Origin: Pseudoips prasinana
Taxonomy: Eukaryota; Arthropoda; Insecta; Lepidoptera; Nolidae
Length of the DNA: 64,000 nt
NCBI GenBank assembly: GCA_951640165.1
Contig: OX621236.1
Location: forward strand, 25,474,948 to 25,538,947
Reading direction: 5' to 3'
How positions within the stretch are numbered: position 1 is the first letter of the stretch; the number at the start of each line of letters is the position of its first letter. The translations under genes and the position numbers were made by a program. Below the pieces are notes generated by a model. That model searched no databases. It was not told where the DNA came from and worked only from the letters and a program-made list of their open reading frames with translations. Of the stretch, positions 21,179 through 35,700 are shown in pieces.

Positions 21179-23859
21179 GTAAGGTCAGGTGGGGTAGGGG
21201 GGTCTACGGGGGAAGGTAAACAGTGGTCTGTAAATCAAGAACAATAGACTGTAGCTATGTGATTTATCGGTTGATAAAGCAGTAATAAGGATTTAGTTCC
21301 AAAACAAAAACAAAGATGACGCTAGGTCTAATCAATGCGCGACCATGACATAAACAAAAAATCAGTTGGTGTGCTACAAAATTACGAGTTGGACGCGTAT
21401 TATTTATGTGATGTTTTGGGTGACAAAACGTTATATCTGAAGACTTCTAATATCTGTAAGTATTCTTTTATACGTATTATTTAAATTTGAGTAAATTGCG
21501 CTATGAATAAGAAAAATGAATGTGTTTCAAAACATAACGTACAAATTCAATACCGGGTTAACGGGAACTATATATAGAGGTAGGCGATGGCTGGCCCTCA
21601 CGTCATACTCGTGAACGGGTGCTGCTTGCGGTAACTGGTCGAACTGCTGTTGGGGTACTCATAATATTTTTTCATACAGTCTCGTCCTGCCTCTGGTTGA
21701 CTTCGTGTGACTTGTTAATTTTGTAAATGTACGCGGATGTACCCACCGTTTTCTCATCTAGCAAGAGGTTATTCTAATTGCTTGAGTGAAATTTAATGTT
21801 ATTGTTTATTATCTCACAATTTTTTGATTCATTAGATGACAACGGTTCTGTGCGTGCATTAGCCTACATAACGCCCATCACATTGTAAGAAATAACATGA
21901 TTTAAAAAAAAAAGAGCGAAAACAAAAAGCAAAAGAAGACGAAAAAAGCAAGCCCGGAGTTTCTTTGTGGCTTTCTTCTCCGGGTCGTCCACCTAGGTAG
22001 CTAGAGAAAGCCGCAGGTTAGCTAGGGTAGGCTCCTCAGCGGTGAGGATCGCTTTGGCCCCTTAACACGTCATCGGTGATCCCGTGCAACTGATCACACC
22101 CTCTCTTAGAATTCTGTCCTTTTGCTTCAGCGGCCCCCTGAGCTGTGGCCCGAACCTCAAAAGGGTGGCCTCGGGTATTAATCGTTTAATTTAAGCTACT
22201 GGTTAAGAGCCTTCTGCGCTAGCCAAATGCTCATTGCCTTCAATTCTTTAATTTTAATATTGTACAACTAATTTCAAAATAATAGATTAATTTTTTTAGA
22301 CTAATTATATTTTTGTAATTTTTATACTGTATTCGACTATGTTTATGTACTCCATTGTGAACTTGACAAGTACAAGTGTATGTTAATACCCAAGTGCTGA
22401 ATAAATTTCATTATTTCATTATCAAAGCCGGGTCAAGAGGAACATATGTTTCCCTTTCCCGATGTCAGGGACCATCAACATTTTAAAAGACACGCATACC
22501 CACAGAAATTTTGTACCTTTTATTTATTTATTTACTGTTTATTGCATTACAAAACACAAGGACACAACAGGTACAGCTTATTTCTATATGAAATTTCTTC
22601 CAGCAGACCTACGGAAGTTAGACACCAAAGCGTATGGCAGCTAAGACGTGCACAATTTAAAAGGAATATGATCCTAACAAAGTACCTAATAACAAAACTA
22701 ATTAATGTAATATACACTACATACAAAATAAACGGATGTACTTACATAATGAAATTATACTAATGTTATAACATTAAAATTATATATAAATAATAATATA
22801 TAAACACAAATAATAATAAATAAATATATTAATAAAAAAGACAGAGATAATACAATTTTACTCTCTTCTTAAAAACAAAGATGGAAGGGCTGTCACGGAT
22901 AGTGTGATGAACATTTATACATATGTATATTATATTACAAGCCCAAAATGTTTTATAAATAATTAGGTTATATCTTATTAACTAGTTTGTTTGATTAGAA
23001 CTTCTGATTACTTTCAGGTAATATGCTCCCTGCGTCAGGCTGATTTTTGGTTTCACCTTTCATTTTGACAACTTTCTGTATTTACTTAGGTAAATACGTA
23101 AAAAGTGATTTGTAAGGAAGGCAACCTAAGTTAAGCTATTAATAAAAATTACCCTAATAGAGCTAAAATTCATTGTTATAGACGGTTAAAATGCCAAGAA
23201 ATTATGTAATATAAACAGACAATGCTTCATACACATTGGAAAAATCTGCTTCTGTTCAGCAGAGGATGTACATACTTTGGCGGCCTTGATAAAGTAAATA
23301 CTTAAATAATACTCCAACAAGTTGGAATTCAGCTCCAACAAAAGTATTATCTACTAATTTGAGACTAAAATATGAAAGATTTTGTAATATTAACGTAATT
23401 AAACAAAAATATAAGAAAAAACCCGGCTTTAATTTTTAGTTGACAACCCCTGTCTCAAGCCCATATTTTCCCCTTAACCCGAATTTCGATTAATGTGAAT
23501 ATTTTCTGTTTTAAACCGTATTTCAATGGACTAATGTTTTTATTTGATTGATATTCTTTTTGTTTATCTCTTGTGTAGGAATAATCTTTGCTAGCATTCA
23601 TACTTTTAGATTTAATGTAAGTGTTCCCCTTACCCCAAAACCCGGGAAAGAGAAACAACAGAACCAGCCTAGACGTTTTATAATTTTTCAGCTACATACA
23701 TAAAAGCTAGTTTGAAATGAATTTCTATACCAAAAAGCCAACTTAAAGAAGTATATCTTGTGTCCGTCAAGATGATTACACGACATTTTAATACAGGGTT
23801 AGAGCTCAAAATAAAATATAAAAAATGAAGTATGTTTCCCTTACCCCACCTGACCTTAC
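21179..23859. mobile_element. Candidate 2.7-kb element with 21-bp inverted ends
   Basis: The words gtaaggtcaggtggggtagg (21179) and, on the other strand, gtaaggtcaggtggggtaag (ending 23859) are near-identical inverted sequences. Inside, ttccccttaccccaa recurs near 23626. A LINE-derived stretch (about 21935-22425) lies within and could be a nested insertion. No transposase is seen. The pairing may instead be two fragments of one repeat family in opposite orientation. Confidence 0.35.
21935..22425 (+). mobile_element. LINE-like 3' fragment
   Basis: A GC-richer part (gtggctttcttctccggg, aaagccgcaggttagctag, ctttggccccttaacacg) leads into an AT-rich end with gacaagtacaagtgtatgtt, aatacccaagtgctgaataa and attt-rich repeats. 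The same end occurs on the minus strand at 13163-13262 (attttattcagcacttgggt). That shared 3' end with an ATTTC-type tail is typical of non-LTR retrotransposons; the coding part is decayed. Confidence 0.55.
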
Positions 23860-24575
23860 ATGTAAGAAAATCCTTCATAGGCTGATATAAATTTTGTTAA
23901 ACATATAGGCTGGATATAGGTATGTAATATGAAGGTAAGAAGTACGGCTTACTGGCATCTAAATCCACTAACATTACGAAGAAAATAATACCGTTTCAAG
24001 GAGTTGCCAATTCCAAAGGTCGTCGAAAATATGAAAATTCTTATTTTAGAAGACGAGATACAAGAATTGATGATAAAATAGTAACACATGTAAGCAAAAA
24101 TAATGAGTAAGACGCGGCCCCTACTCAAGCGAATGGGAATCTGCTTGTTAGTCGCAAATATTAGGTATAATTGTTAACTTGTGTGTACCTATGTTAAATA
24201 TTTAAAAAAATACTTTGACATTGTTATTTGTATATGAAACTTATGTTATTGTTTACTTAGGTCGGTTGAAAATGTAATACATATAATAATGTCACTTTAT
24301 GTCCATCACTAGTCTTGCATGACATTCTTGGGGCCAGGCTGTAATGTATTTGTAGTGGGTAGATACTTTTTCCAAGGTCAAAATATGCTTTCTGAAGAAC
24401 TCTTCTTGCTATGCACTTAAAAAAATTGTACTACTGTAACGGCTACTGCGCATCAAGATACTTTCTTAGCCTCTAAAATAGATATAAATATCTACGTGAG
24501 CATCCTCCATTTTCATCAAACGTTACCTCCGTTTGATGAATATAGAAGATGCAATTCTGCCGTACTTACTTGTCA
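23860..24575. other. Intergenic stretch, no gene seen
   Basis: AT-rich. A short inverted repeat (tcatcaaacg ... cgtttgatga) lies near 24516-24540. Nothing else is recognised. Confidence 0.4.
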
Positions 24576-24803
24576 GAGTTATTCTGGCCGCCCAGTAGGC
24601 CTCTGACATGGCTTAACGACTGTTGTCTAATGACTACAACGGGACCGACAGCTTAACGTGCCGCCCGAAGCACGGAGACGCTCAGAAATTAAACCACTTT
24701 CACCGTCACCCATCTATGGACTAACCGTGAGCCTAGTTACTTAACTTCACCGATCACTTAAGGACCTCTGAGAGCATCTACCTATGAGCGCCTCGAAATT
24801 CTG
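24576..24803 (-). mobile_element. 5S-rRNA-headed SINE, copy 2
   Basis: On the minus strand the order is cgctcataggtagatgctct, aagtgatcggtgaagttaag, taactaggctcacggttagt, ccatagatgggtgac, then the body ctgagcgtctccgtgcttcg, cgttaagctgtcggtcccg and taagccatgtcagaggcct. It matches copy 1 along its length. The 5S-like part covers the internal Pol III promoter of 5S genes. Confidence 0.78.
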
Positions 24804-25414
24804 CCATGAAATCACTAAATCACCGTTACAAAAAACATATACATATCACTGTAATTGTGACTTTGTCACCATTGCATAGAGTAGTTTTTTCCGTCACAAA
24901 TTTTACTTTATTCAGTCTTTAAGCATATGCACGATAGTAGGTATTACATAGCCATCATCTCGGTTTCCAAAGATCTTTTCTTCAGTGTTGTGGCTTTATT
25001 TTGATGAAACAAGACAGACTTTGCAAGTTTGCTTCGCCGTATTTTACGAATTTCGTTACGCATTTGCTTACTTTTTGCATATAATATAGACTTGAGCGCC
25101 TTCAAAATATCTGTTGACCAAATTCCTATTTGGTCTCAGCAAATCCGATCAAGTCTTCGAATTTCGTAAATAATGGTCACTTTGCTGAAATTCTCACATA
25201 CTTTATCTCCATTACAATAGATAGATATCGTTTCTGATTGACATTCTAGGTCTTTCATAAATCCTAATTTAAACAGATACTTTTAAGTAGGTATGTATGT
25301 ATCGTAGAATAATATTAAGTATAGTACCTACTTATGATTTGTGTTTATATATACATATAGGTGTGACCTATATGTTAGATATTTTTTTGCTGGTTCAATA
25401 AATTGTACTATTAA

Positions 25415-25806
25415 ATTCTAGGAGGTACACCAAACAATAGCTTCATGATTTAGATAATCCTTGACCATTCCAGAAAAGGGAGTCTACGACCTTAACTGTG
25501 CAGCGGTGGTGGGAATTAGGTGGTCGCCATTCCAACACGCAGACGGTAACTTGGTTTTGGGTTCGGGTATTAACCGCAGCCAATTGAAAGATAATCCGAA
25601 TTAATTAAAAAACTTTTTATTTCAAGACAACGCTAGGGAAATTAATCCCTGGGTTGCGGGATACTTTACAAACATATAACTGACGAACACGAAATACAGA
25701 CTCAAAACAACTATTTATGGGTCACACAAATAAATGTCCTGTGCAGGAATCGAACCCGGGACACGAAGTGGCGAGGCGACTGTCATAACCACGCGCCACA
25801 CGTGCA
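25415..25806 (-). mobile_element. tRNA-derived SINE, third family
   Basis: On the minus strand a tRNA-like head begins near 25806 (gcacgtgtggcgcgtggtta) with the B box gggttcgattcctgcac near 25750, followed by gaccc, a body, and an end near 25415. It differs from families A and B. The left boundary is uncertain. Confidence 0.6.
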
Positions 25807-27667
25807 GTAAGTAAACTACTCTACAAGTTTTACAAGATACGCTGAATGTATGGCTTTAAAATGGTAAAGGTTGGTTCCATAACGATATATCAGATGCCAT
25901 AGCGAAGTAGCCAAACGAATCAATTAAAATCGTTGTCTTTTAGACAAAAAACAAAAACCCGGGACCATGCCACACCGCACCCGGCCAAGTCTCCACGCCC
26001 TATTGGACATTTTGACAAATGTCAATTATTTTTTTCTTGACCGCTAAAACTAGCGCTGCGTACCATGGCTAATAGTCATAGTATTAAGTATTTTTGACGA
26101 TTATTAGGGTTCTGTACCCAAAGGCCCAAACGGAACCCTCATTGTTCTTACACTTTTTTATAATACAAAGAGCTTTAGGCCCTCAAAATTATTAAGCTTA
26201 GGCGTCCAAAAAATAATATTTTATAGATTACGTCTTAAGCTCATAGAGTAGGAATGTAACGTAGACTCCGATCCAAAACGGTCTACAACGTACTACTTTG
26301 CTAGCTATCTATTTCGTTATTCTTGGAGTTAAATAATAACTTTTACTGGGAGCTTGAAAAAGAACAAAGCACATCAAAAACTAAATTAGAAATGAAGAAG
26401 TGTTTTGATTTAGTATATACCATAATAATATCCTCTATTTATACGGACGTATTTCGATAGACCCTCTCGAGTTTGATGTGTTAAGTACATTATGTAAGTA
26501 CCTACTTAATTTATAATGGTATGATAGAAACTAACGAAAATGTTTGCGTCCACTGAATACAACTAAATCATACGTACGGAGCCCACCCGATAAATCAATG
26601 CCCGAGATGCACTTAGCAGATTTCTGTCAATTTAATTACACGCTTGCTTAGTTCGTGCGCGATCTCATTTTAGGTAAATGTTCCGGTCAACAATCACCTA
26701 CTTTAGTTTGCCTCTGCACTCCATAAATATTATACAAGACAAATGCTTAGCTATTATCAAGTCTTGCAAGTGTTCTGCAATCGCCAACAACCAATGCCAT
26801 TGTCAGGTGATGAAAACGCGTGTAATTCTAAGAATGCAAAAAACCGAATACTAGATTTTACTGTCCTTGTGTAAAATGAGAGCGTTGCAATGGAGACAGG
26901 CAAATTGGTCGTAACTAGATTACTAAGTATTTACGAGAAACGACATGAAATAGTAACAGTTAGATCAATTGCGATTGCGAGTAGCTTGCATGAATGATTT
27001 GTTACAACGTTGAGTGATGTTATTAATATTAAATAAGAACAAGTATTTTTCTTTCTATAAAGGGATTTACTTCCTTGGCAAGGACTAAGAAGTAAATTTC
27101 TGAATCGCGAGGACTATAAACGTGTAATTAAGGGACACAAGGCACAATCAGCCTCAGAACAATAATTTATGTTGTCCTGGCCGGGGATTGACCTTAACCA
27201 GTGTGTCACACGTGTGGTCAAATCTGCTTTGCTATAATTATAACCACAATTATTCAAGCACACATGCTGTTAATTAGATGTAGTGGAAAAGGGTATATAC
27301 GTCTCCAAGTTTAATCAACGCATAACACTGCTGAAGACTCAGTCTAATTTCTGTAGTGTGAGGTAAAATGTGTTATGACGTTTACCAGCATGATGTGTTG
27401 CCTAAACTCTCTAATAAAAAGACGAAGTATGAAGTCAGACTTACTATTATATAGTCAATTTAGAGTAGGGTTAGTATGTAACTGCAAATCACAGCAAAAT
27501 AGTTATCACAAAATATAATAATCTTAGGAGCAATTGAAGTTCATGACACATTGCTATTTATTTTAAAGTGGATTGTTTGTATAAGTAAATTTGTTACTGG
27601 CGTTGTATGGTCGCAATTGAAACCTAATCTAGGTTAGATGCTAAGCAGGAGAATCTTGGCAAGATCG
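25807..27667. other. Intergenic stretch, no gene seen
   Basis: AT-rich. It holds a start fragment of the 'gggttctgtaccc' interspersed repeat near 26105-26150 and a diverged tRNA-SINE-like piece near 27165-27220 (gtcctggccggggattgacc). No coding exon is recognised. Confidence 0.4.
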
Positions 27668-27804
27668 AGGTACAGACGCAGCACATCAAGCTACTCCAAT
27701 CTGTCAAATTTCTCCAATTGAAAGTGAACCTTATGCTTAAGCGAAAAAGTCTATAAAAGAAATTTGACAGATTGGGGTAGCTGGATGTGCTGGCGTCTGT
27801 ACCT
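27668..27804. mobile_element. Inverted-repeat MITE, copy 1
   Basis: The 137-bp element starts aggtacagacgcagcacatc and ends with the inverse, gatgtgctggcgtctgtacct. The inverted arms extend through ccaatctgtcaaattt. Two further copies lie in C3G introns at 45228-45359 and 50836-50979. The inner part (ccaattgaaagtgaacctta) is conserved in all three. Confidence 0.9.
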
Positions 27805-28839
27805 AGAGAATGTATGCTCGTAAACAACAGACTTTATAGAATAAATCGCGTCGTAAATATGAAGCGTAAATAGCAAGGGCTGGTTCATAGTTGACTTGGT
27901 GGCTTGTTCTATGACAAAAACTGTAAAGCTGTAGTAGAAGTAGCTAGGTTACCTAAGCAACAGAAAATGTTGTAGTCTTATTGCAATCCTACATCTTATA
28001 AATGTTTTATTCTATAATATAGAAGAAAATAAAAGTTCCTGTAATATAATATTCCATATAAGCGTTTAGGAAATGATAGAGGTTTTAGGAGATTTTAATA
28101 ACACTTGGCCCAATTAATAGGGTTGAAATTCTTCACATATGTATGGCCATTTATAATTATATGACCTGTTATAGAGTAGGTATACAGTGTATTATACAGC
28201 TTAAGGCTGAACATTTACATCCTTTAGTTAAATGTCCTAAATAGTACAATACAGAGGCTTCTACACTATTTAGGAGATTAAACAAACTAATTTATGAATA
28301 TGTAGGTATTCATAATTATAAAATAAACGGTTATAATCATAAATGAGCAACCAATTTGGATTGCTAAGTTAGTGGCAACTAATTACCTAAACCATGCATA
28401 AATTAGCGATAAAGGGAGGGAAAGAGAAACACAATTAGCCATAGCATTTTATTTTTCATTATTTTTTGTTTCGGTCACGATTCTGAAGCGTAGGTAATCG
28501 TAATTGTTACCCAAATCGGTGGTTGGTTATTTATTGTCCAAGGCTAATTGTTCACATATTTTCAATTTAACTGTTCCCAAGCGCACTAAAATTTATTAAA
28601 GTATTTAGGTATAATATTCACGTCAATTTGTTACGGACATGGTTTCGCCCAAATATCGAAACGCCGCGTCGCGTGGCCTCGTGCACACCTTCATTAATCA
28701 ATAAAGTCCAATAATAAATCGATTTGCATATTGAACATAGATGTATTTTATTAGAAACTTGCAATTTTAATTACACGTATACTAACTGTTGATCGTACAA
28801 ACACAAACTACAAAACTAATTCGCCTACAAATAAAATCT

Positions 28840-29165
28840 GCGTTCATATCGCCGTCAGACTATCAGGTGCCCAAGAAACTAGCGATGTTACCTTAATGAA
28901 TGGCCTAGCCGTGAAACGCACCAACACTTTGATGACCTGTAGATTCGACAAGGTGTGCGGACAACTCCCTGGCAAAACCCTCATTATTACCACTCCAGAC
29001 GGAAGACACATGTACTGATGGTCGTACATTTCCTTCGCGTGACGCTGCGGAAGCTTTCGCTGCAGCATCACCTGCCCTCCGAACTATATTGTTCCTAAAA
29101 TGGGAGGGAGCCGCACAAATTGCGACTTGAAGCAGCTGCCTCCCACGATTCCTAATTACATTAAA
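28840..29165. other. GC-richer patch with open frames of unknown nature
   Basis: This stretch is less AT-rich than its surroundings. On the minus strand a frame without Met stays open for about 90 codons (including APSHFRNNIVRRAGDAAAKA), and another frame holds 75 codons from an ATG. I recognise no family. It could be a decayed mobile-element segment or an isolated exon. Confidence 0.25.
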
Positions 29166-29796
29166 ATGTTAGACTACTTTAAGTAACTGGAGGCTTTATA
29201 GGAGGTTCTAAAAAACGGAACACACAAACGAGCTCCCGATACAGTATTCTTCTTGGTTATTGTAGAGACGGCGCGTGGCGTGATAAGCTTTACCAAACAC
29301 AATGCTTTGTTTTCATTAAGAGATTCAATTCGTTCAAATGTTTACAGTAGACTCGTATTCAGCATACCTACTGTAAAACATCCAGGATGCCTTCTAAATC
29401 TTTCAACTCATTGGTATTTCTATTTGAAAATATACCATGTATTTTTACAATTTTAGGAGGGGGTAAGGCAGTGTTAAATTTTGAGAAAACCGTCTAATTT
29501 GGAAAAAAGATGCTGAAAAACAAAAATCAACGCATACCCATGACCTTATATTTTGCATTGCAAGAGTTTATTTGTATATTCGTTTGATTTACCATGTATG
29601 GCAGCTTTGCTTTGAAAGAACAATTTCATTTCACTTTTCACTTCTAAATACGTAATAAGTGATCCAACCCTTATTACATATAGCTGTATAGTTATGTTGG
29701 TAATATATAAATGATATAAGAAATAAAAGAAAATCAGAAGGGGTAAACCAAAGAAAAGTACCTATGAATGTATCGGAGATTACTTATATTTTATCA

Positions 29797-32700
29797 CTAT
29801 GCTCTATATTCTAGAATTGTATCCGTATCCTTATCATGACTACCAGTAAGCGCGTTTGATGTTGTTTCAGTTGACTGTTCCTCGCAATACATCATGTTCA
29901 GTTTCAATATGTCACTTTCAGACATACCTTCCCTCTGACCCATTTCCACATTTTCCTGTAAAAAAAAACCGTTAGTTTTGGCCCAATAATAAGTATAATA
30001 CCGTGTTGTGTGGTGACGGCAACGAATATCCCATATCCATATACCTACACCATCTCATCCCGTGGGGAGGAACGGGCAGTAGTGTCTTTTTGAGTACTAT
30101 ATGTATCATACTGCGATCGCCAAGCCGCTAGCCGTCTCCAATCGTAGCGATTATGGCATATACCCTCAAGTTCCCTAGTAAGGTTTTTGCCTAGCAGTAG
30201 TATACTTATTATAATATATACAGAGTGTAACATCGAGTACGATCACTATGGGAAAGTCTGGAACTATGATATATTCTTAATATTCGAAAATAGCTTATGA
30301 CATAAGAACGTAGGTAACAACTTTTTAGCTTTAGAGACTAGAAACAAAATATACTCGTATAGTAAAATAATGGGTCGTTGGCAAATGTTTGCTTTTAACG
30401 CTGGAGGTCGTGGGTTCGATTCCCACCCAGGACAAATAAATATTGTCCTGTGTGCATAAACATGTCTGTTTGTCCTGAGTCTGGGTGTAATGTACAAGTA
30501 TGTATTTACAAAAGAAAAGTAGTATATGTTGTATATCAGTTATCTGGTTTCCATAGTACAAGCTCTGCTTAGTTTGGAATGGCCGTGTGTAAATAGTGTC
30601 CCACAATATTATTATTATTATTATGGCGTGCAGTTCATCACTTATCATTACTATTATAGCTGCAGTTTCAATAAAAAAGTTCTTAGGAACTGCGTCATCT
30701 ATGTGAGAGATAAGAAAACTGCATTCATAGATATTAAGAAAACCTTTACAAGACTCGAGAATCAAAACTTGTGAATTTGAAAACTTCCGACATATATTAG
30801 TTGTAGGACGTCCCGTCATTTGTTTTCTTTATTTCGACAAGGAGGTGTTTTATTAGTTTAAAGATTATGTCCTAGATGTTTTTATCTATGTTTTATGAAA
30901 ATTTCTTCAACCATCCAACATTTAGGTTCTTAGTTTTGTTCTTTCTAACTGTAAGGTTATGTAAAGAAAAGCTTGGCGAGGTAGCCTTCACAAATATAAC
31001 GGTAACTTTAAAATATCTGGTTACCTTTTTTGGGACTATTGTGTCATTTGCGTTCTTCGAGAATGCTTTACCAGTATAATGCATTACACTGCCGTAATCG
31101 TATGGTACACCAAAATCAGTCACAATAGTGTCGTTATATTTTTTGAAATTATGTTTATGCCCTGAAACAAAAGTGTTAACGAATAGTAGCTAGTTAAAGC
31201 TATCGGGTCTTTAAAACATTAAACTATTATAAAGTAAGTACCTATATACTTATGTATATTATCGGAGAAGATCTATTATAGTTTCAAACACATTCTAGTT
31301 GCGTTATTATGATAAACACTACCTACAAGGAGTTAGTCGAGTTTCGCCTTGCCCGCCTACTCGGTGCGCTGTATCGCTCTCGCATTTTATGTTGCGACTT
31401 ACGATGCAAAATTATTATTATTCGTCCAAAAAATGTGCTTTGGTCTGCTATATTGATTTATATTAAACGTTCAGAGAAAGTTTCTCATATTACTTATCAT
31501 ATTACTTCTTTACTGACCAAAATAAATGCGATTACCTAACTGTTGAATGGGTTCAACAGTTAATCGCATTTATTTTGGTCAGTTGTCAGACACTTCAAAT
31601 AAAAGTATAATTGAAAAATAAGTAGCAGATAATAGATACATAAAATGCCTGCTCTGCATACGCGACAGCCCAGAATTCAGAGCGCAGCATTTCGACTATA
31701 CTTCGATCATAATTTTATTAATATAAAGAAAGTTGAATCGGAAGATTCAAAAGCAACGGGGTTCCTCATAATGGCTGATGTCGGTATGGTAGGTAGCTAA
31801 GCACGAGCCGACATGGTGATGATGAAATATAACATCAGAAAGATACTAAGCTTATTAACTTTGTTAAATACTATTCGTGGTCTTTAAATGATACATTGTA
31901 CTTCATTGTAGGTAAATAATATTCTGTCAAAGTTTACGTAAAGCAACTAAAAATATCGCAATCATCAGTACCTACCAAAATAATTGATGGTTAAAGAACT
32001 TACCAGACTTTATGTTCTCCCACAAAATAGTAACAAAGTCGTCCCGATCATATGTGCTTTGCATATGATAGAAGCCCAGGGTATGTAACATCTCATGGAT
32101 TATAGTACCGATTCTAAAACATCCGTTGGACAAATTTAACACTTGGTCAATTTTGCCTTCATCGTTCTCTTGATCGTTGAACCCGACGTGAGAGAAGCAA
32201 CCGCTCTCCGAACCCTAGTATATGGAATGAAAAGATTTTTTTTAAGTATTAAGTATACATACATATATATATAAACGTAACATACGGCAAGATGTCGTTT
32301 AACCGTGCGGATATTTTGCATAGATCATTGTTTCTTCACTTTGATATTGACAAGTAACGTTTTTATTACGTACGGTTGCGATCTAATAATGTTTATCAGT
32401 TTTCAAATTAGATTGTTATCACACTGTGTGCAGTTAAGTCTAAAATACTACTGTACTCTAGTCACTTATTGCTTTTTTAAATTGTGAAGCGTCGATTCCA
32501 ACAATAAGAGTTTTTCTGACTTTTCGATGATGAAACTTATTTCTTAATTTGTAAGTTGACACATTAACATAATTCCATTTCTTACAAAACATTTATAAAA
32601 AAAATTAGGTTTATATATAATAAAAATATATTGATTGAAATAAAATGGCAATGGCATGGTTATTTCTGCAACAAAGGCTATATATTAGTACGAGAACTTA

Positions 32701-35700
32701 ATATTTATCGATTCATTGTTAGGTTTCAGATTCGGCGACATGGTGAAGAAGGGCAAATAAGACGGAATACGGACGACGCCCGAAACTAACCACCACCAAA
32801 ATAAATGGTATGATTAGATATGAATGCTGCCAACAATCATTGCTCTGAGCGACATCATGCTATTAAAGTAGAACTCAAATCTTACCACTCATTTTGATTG
32901 TACAAATGTTACCTACATTTACGAAAAGCTATCCAGTCAAATCGGAAGATTTACGGTTTTATTACAACATAAATTTGTCGAAAGAATTACTTGAATTCAA
33001 ACGTTACAAAACATGCACTCGGATCTTCACCGAAAACTGCAAGCTGAATGTACATGTAGGACCTAAAGTTGGTCGACAGCACAATTTGTAGATTCTGCCA
33101 AGAATCAGAGGAAACTCCAATGCACATATTATGCTCGTGCCGAAACTAATGCGTTATAGAAGTATCTACTTGGGACAGCATATCATGCAACCGGAAGAGA
33201 TACAAACGCTCACTGCACGATCAATCTGGAAGTTTATTAAAGCTATAGGATTAAGCACTGAACTCTAACAAACCGAGGTGCTCTGCTACAATAGATCAGA
33301 AATGGTCGAGTTAGCAAGATGCCAACAGACATCAAGCAAGGCATAACAATAATAATAATAAACCTCGCCGCTGGAGGACCTCTATTTTTTTCATATTTAT
33401 TTATATATCATTGTTTTCTTTTTTGTTTCAATTTTATAGATATAAATATGTTAAAAATAAAAACTTTAAATAAATAATTTGGAATAATAATAATAAACGG
33501 TTTTATAAAGATTATACGTGCCTCAATGAATCTGGATGCATAACAGTCAACTTATATGTAGACACGGATGAGCCACAACGATGTCGGAGAATATTGTCCG
33601 CGTTGTGTTCGCGCCAGTAGGTAATTCCCCAAATTGATTATGTTTAAGATAATATTCTGATACATATGCCGACTACTTATGGCGCGGCTTGCATCGTGAC
33701 ATTGGTCTCATCAATAAATTGTTGATAGGATTAAAATAAAAAAGAAATCTTAAATGGTAGTTATTTTTTTATATAAAGGTTTTCTATAAAATACGTTTAC
33801 TAGACGTGTTAATAAAAAAAAATCTATGATCTATACCTAATCAAATGGTCGACTTTATCATCGACGTAGAGGTAGATATTTAAGTAATTATAAACCTTAT
33901 GATGGTAAACTTTCAGACCGCGACTGTACATAGCGTGGGTAGTAATGGCAGTTTCACTAATGCAAGTTTCACTGCTGTGACTTTGTGGCGCCTACTGCTA
34001 TTATTTAGCTGTATAGGTACACATACAATCACACCAACTTTTTTATACAATAGCAAGGCAAACGAGCGAACGGGTCACCTGATGTTAAGAGATCACCGCG
34101 GCCCATGGAGACTCGGCACACCATAGGGCCGCAAGTGACCAGCCGGCGTTTAAGAAAGAAATACGCTCGGTTATTGAATGGTGCATGTCATACATGATCA
34201 GAAATACCTGCGCAATTAATAAATTCCACAGAGAAATAGTGCGAAGTAAAAAGTTTCTTGTGAAACGAACGGTAATAGACGAACATCCAGGTGATATGGA
34301 GCAAATGTGGTGATACGGTGCTGATACTAAGTCACCACTTAAGTAGGCTGAGTTTAGCAATTTGTTTATAATTAAACTAATTAATTTTCAGATATCTAAA
34401 TTGGAAAATTATTTCCCGGGAAACAAGTCCCAAATATACTTACTTGTATAACAACTGCATGCTCTGAACTATGTTTCCTGTGACGAAATTGCAAACATGA
34501 TTTGTTTGCTATGTTTTCTATTGCTTCCTCAATCATCTGTATTTGGTCCTCATCTGTCACATAAAATTAACCTTTTAGGTATAAATAAGCTTTAATATTG
34601 ATGTCGTAGGTACACTAATTGTTTAGCCAGCTCTACTTCCAACACGGCCACGAAATGCAGAGAACTTGAGCTGCTGAAGAAACTCATACAAGTAGAGCAG
34701 AAGTTGAGAACTTGGGGGTCTATATTGACAACTGTTACTTCTGGAGTCCACAGCTGCAGAATGTTAGTTGGAAACTTTAGGCGTCAGTGGGATCTTTGCG
34801 AAACATCCGAAATTTTCCGCCTATACCCACCAAAATTGCGCTTGCTAAGTCCCTTCTTCTTTAAATATAGATTCTGCAGATGTCATCTATCTTGATCTCA
34901 CTGAAGCCCAATTGGAGAAACTTGAACGACGCAGAACGTCTGCATTAGATTCATATTTGGCCATCGCAAATGTCTTAAGTTCAATGCGCTGGTATTTTCA
35001 ACCGCTGCTTATTAAATCAGCGGTTGAAAATACGAGTGCATTCCCCAAATTTTCTTGATAATTCGTTTATGGAGTGCCAATGAGATTGTGGAGTGAGCTG
35101 CCATTGTCTATTATCTAGGCGTTTACAAAAACTCAGTGGATTCTAAAAACTTCTCAAGAATCACTATGTAATGCTCAGCCTTGAAAATACACCGAGCTAG
35201 GGGGTTTTCAGCGATGCTGATTGCTTACTAAATATATTTATTAATAAAGAATTAACATAATAATATAACTGAACTAACCAAAATCATCTTCATTAATGTG
35301 GTAGACGATGGTGCGATTGGGCCACCGCAACGATACGTTTCGTACTCCATTCCTATCAACAGGATCTGTCACCTGGTATAATATAATTTCACGTTGTTTC
35401 GCCGTCAGGAGCATGTCGCCTTCAAAATGCTCCCCGTATTCAGCTGAGCGAAGATAAAATAAATAATAAATAAATAAAAAAGGTTTTTATTCACGTAGAC
35501 TTCAAAAAAGCGCTTGTAAATAGTCAGAACATATTCGTAGTAATATACCTATAATTAATTCATAATTTAGGTACACGGATTGTAGGAAATAATTTACAAT
35601 AAGATTTATTTTATAACAGTAAAGATATTTAACTAACATAAATTAAGTTAATATATATAAATTAAGATAAGATATTAATAATAAATTAAAATAAGATATT

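Noticed and set aside
30331..30819. 162-codon minus-strand frame
   Set aside because: It runs through a tRNA-SINE (including the SINE head read backward) and has no family signature.
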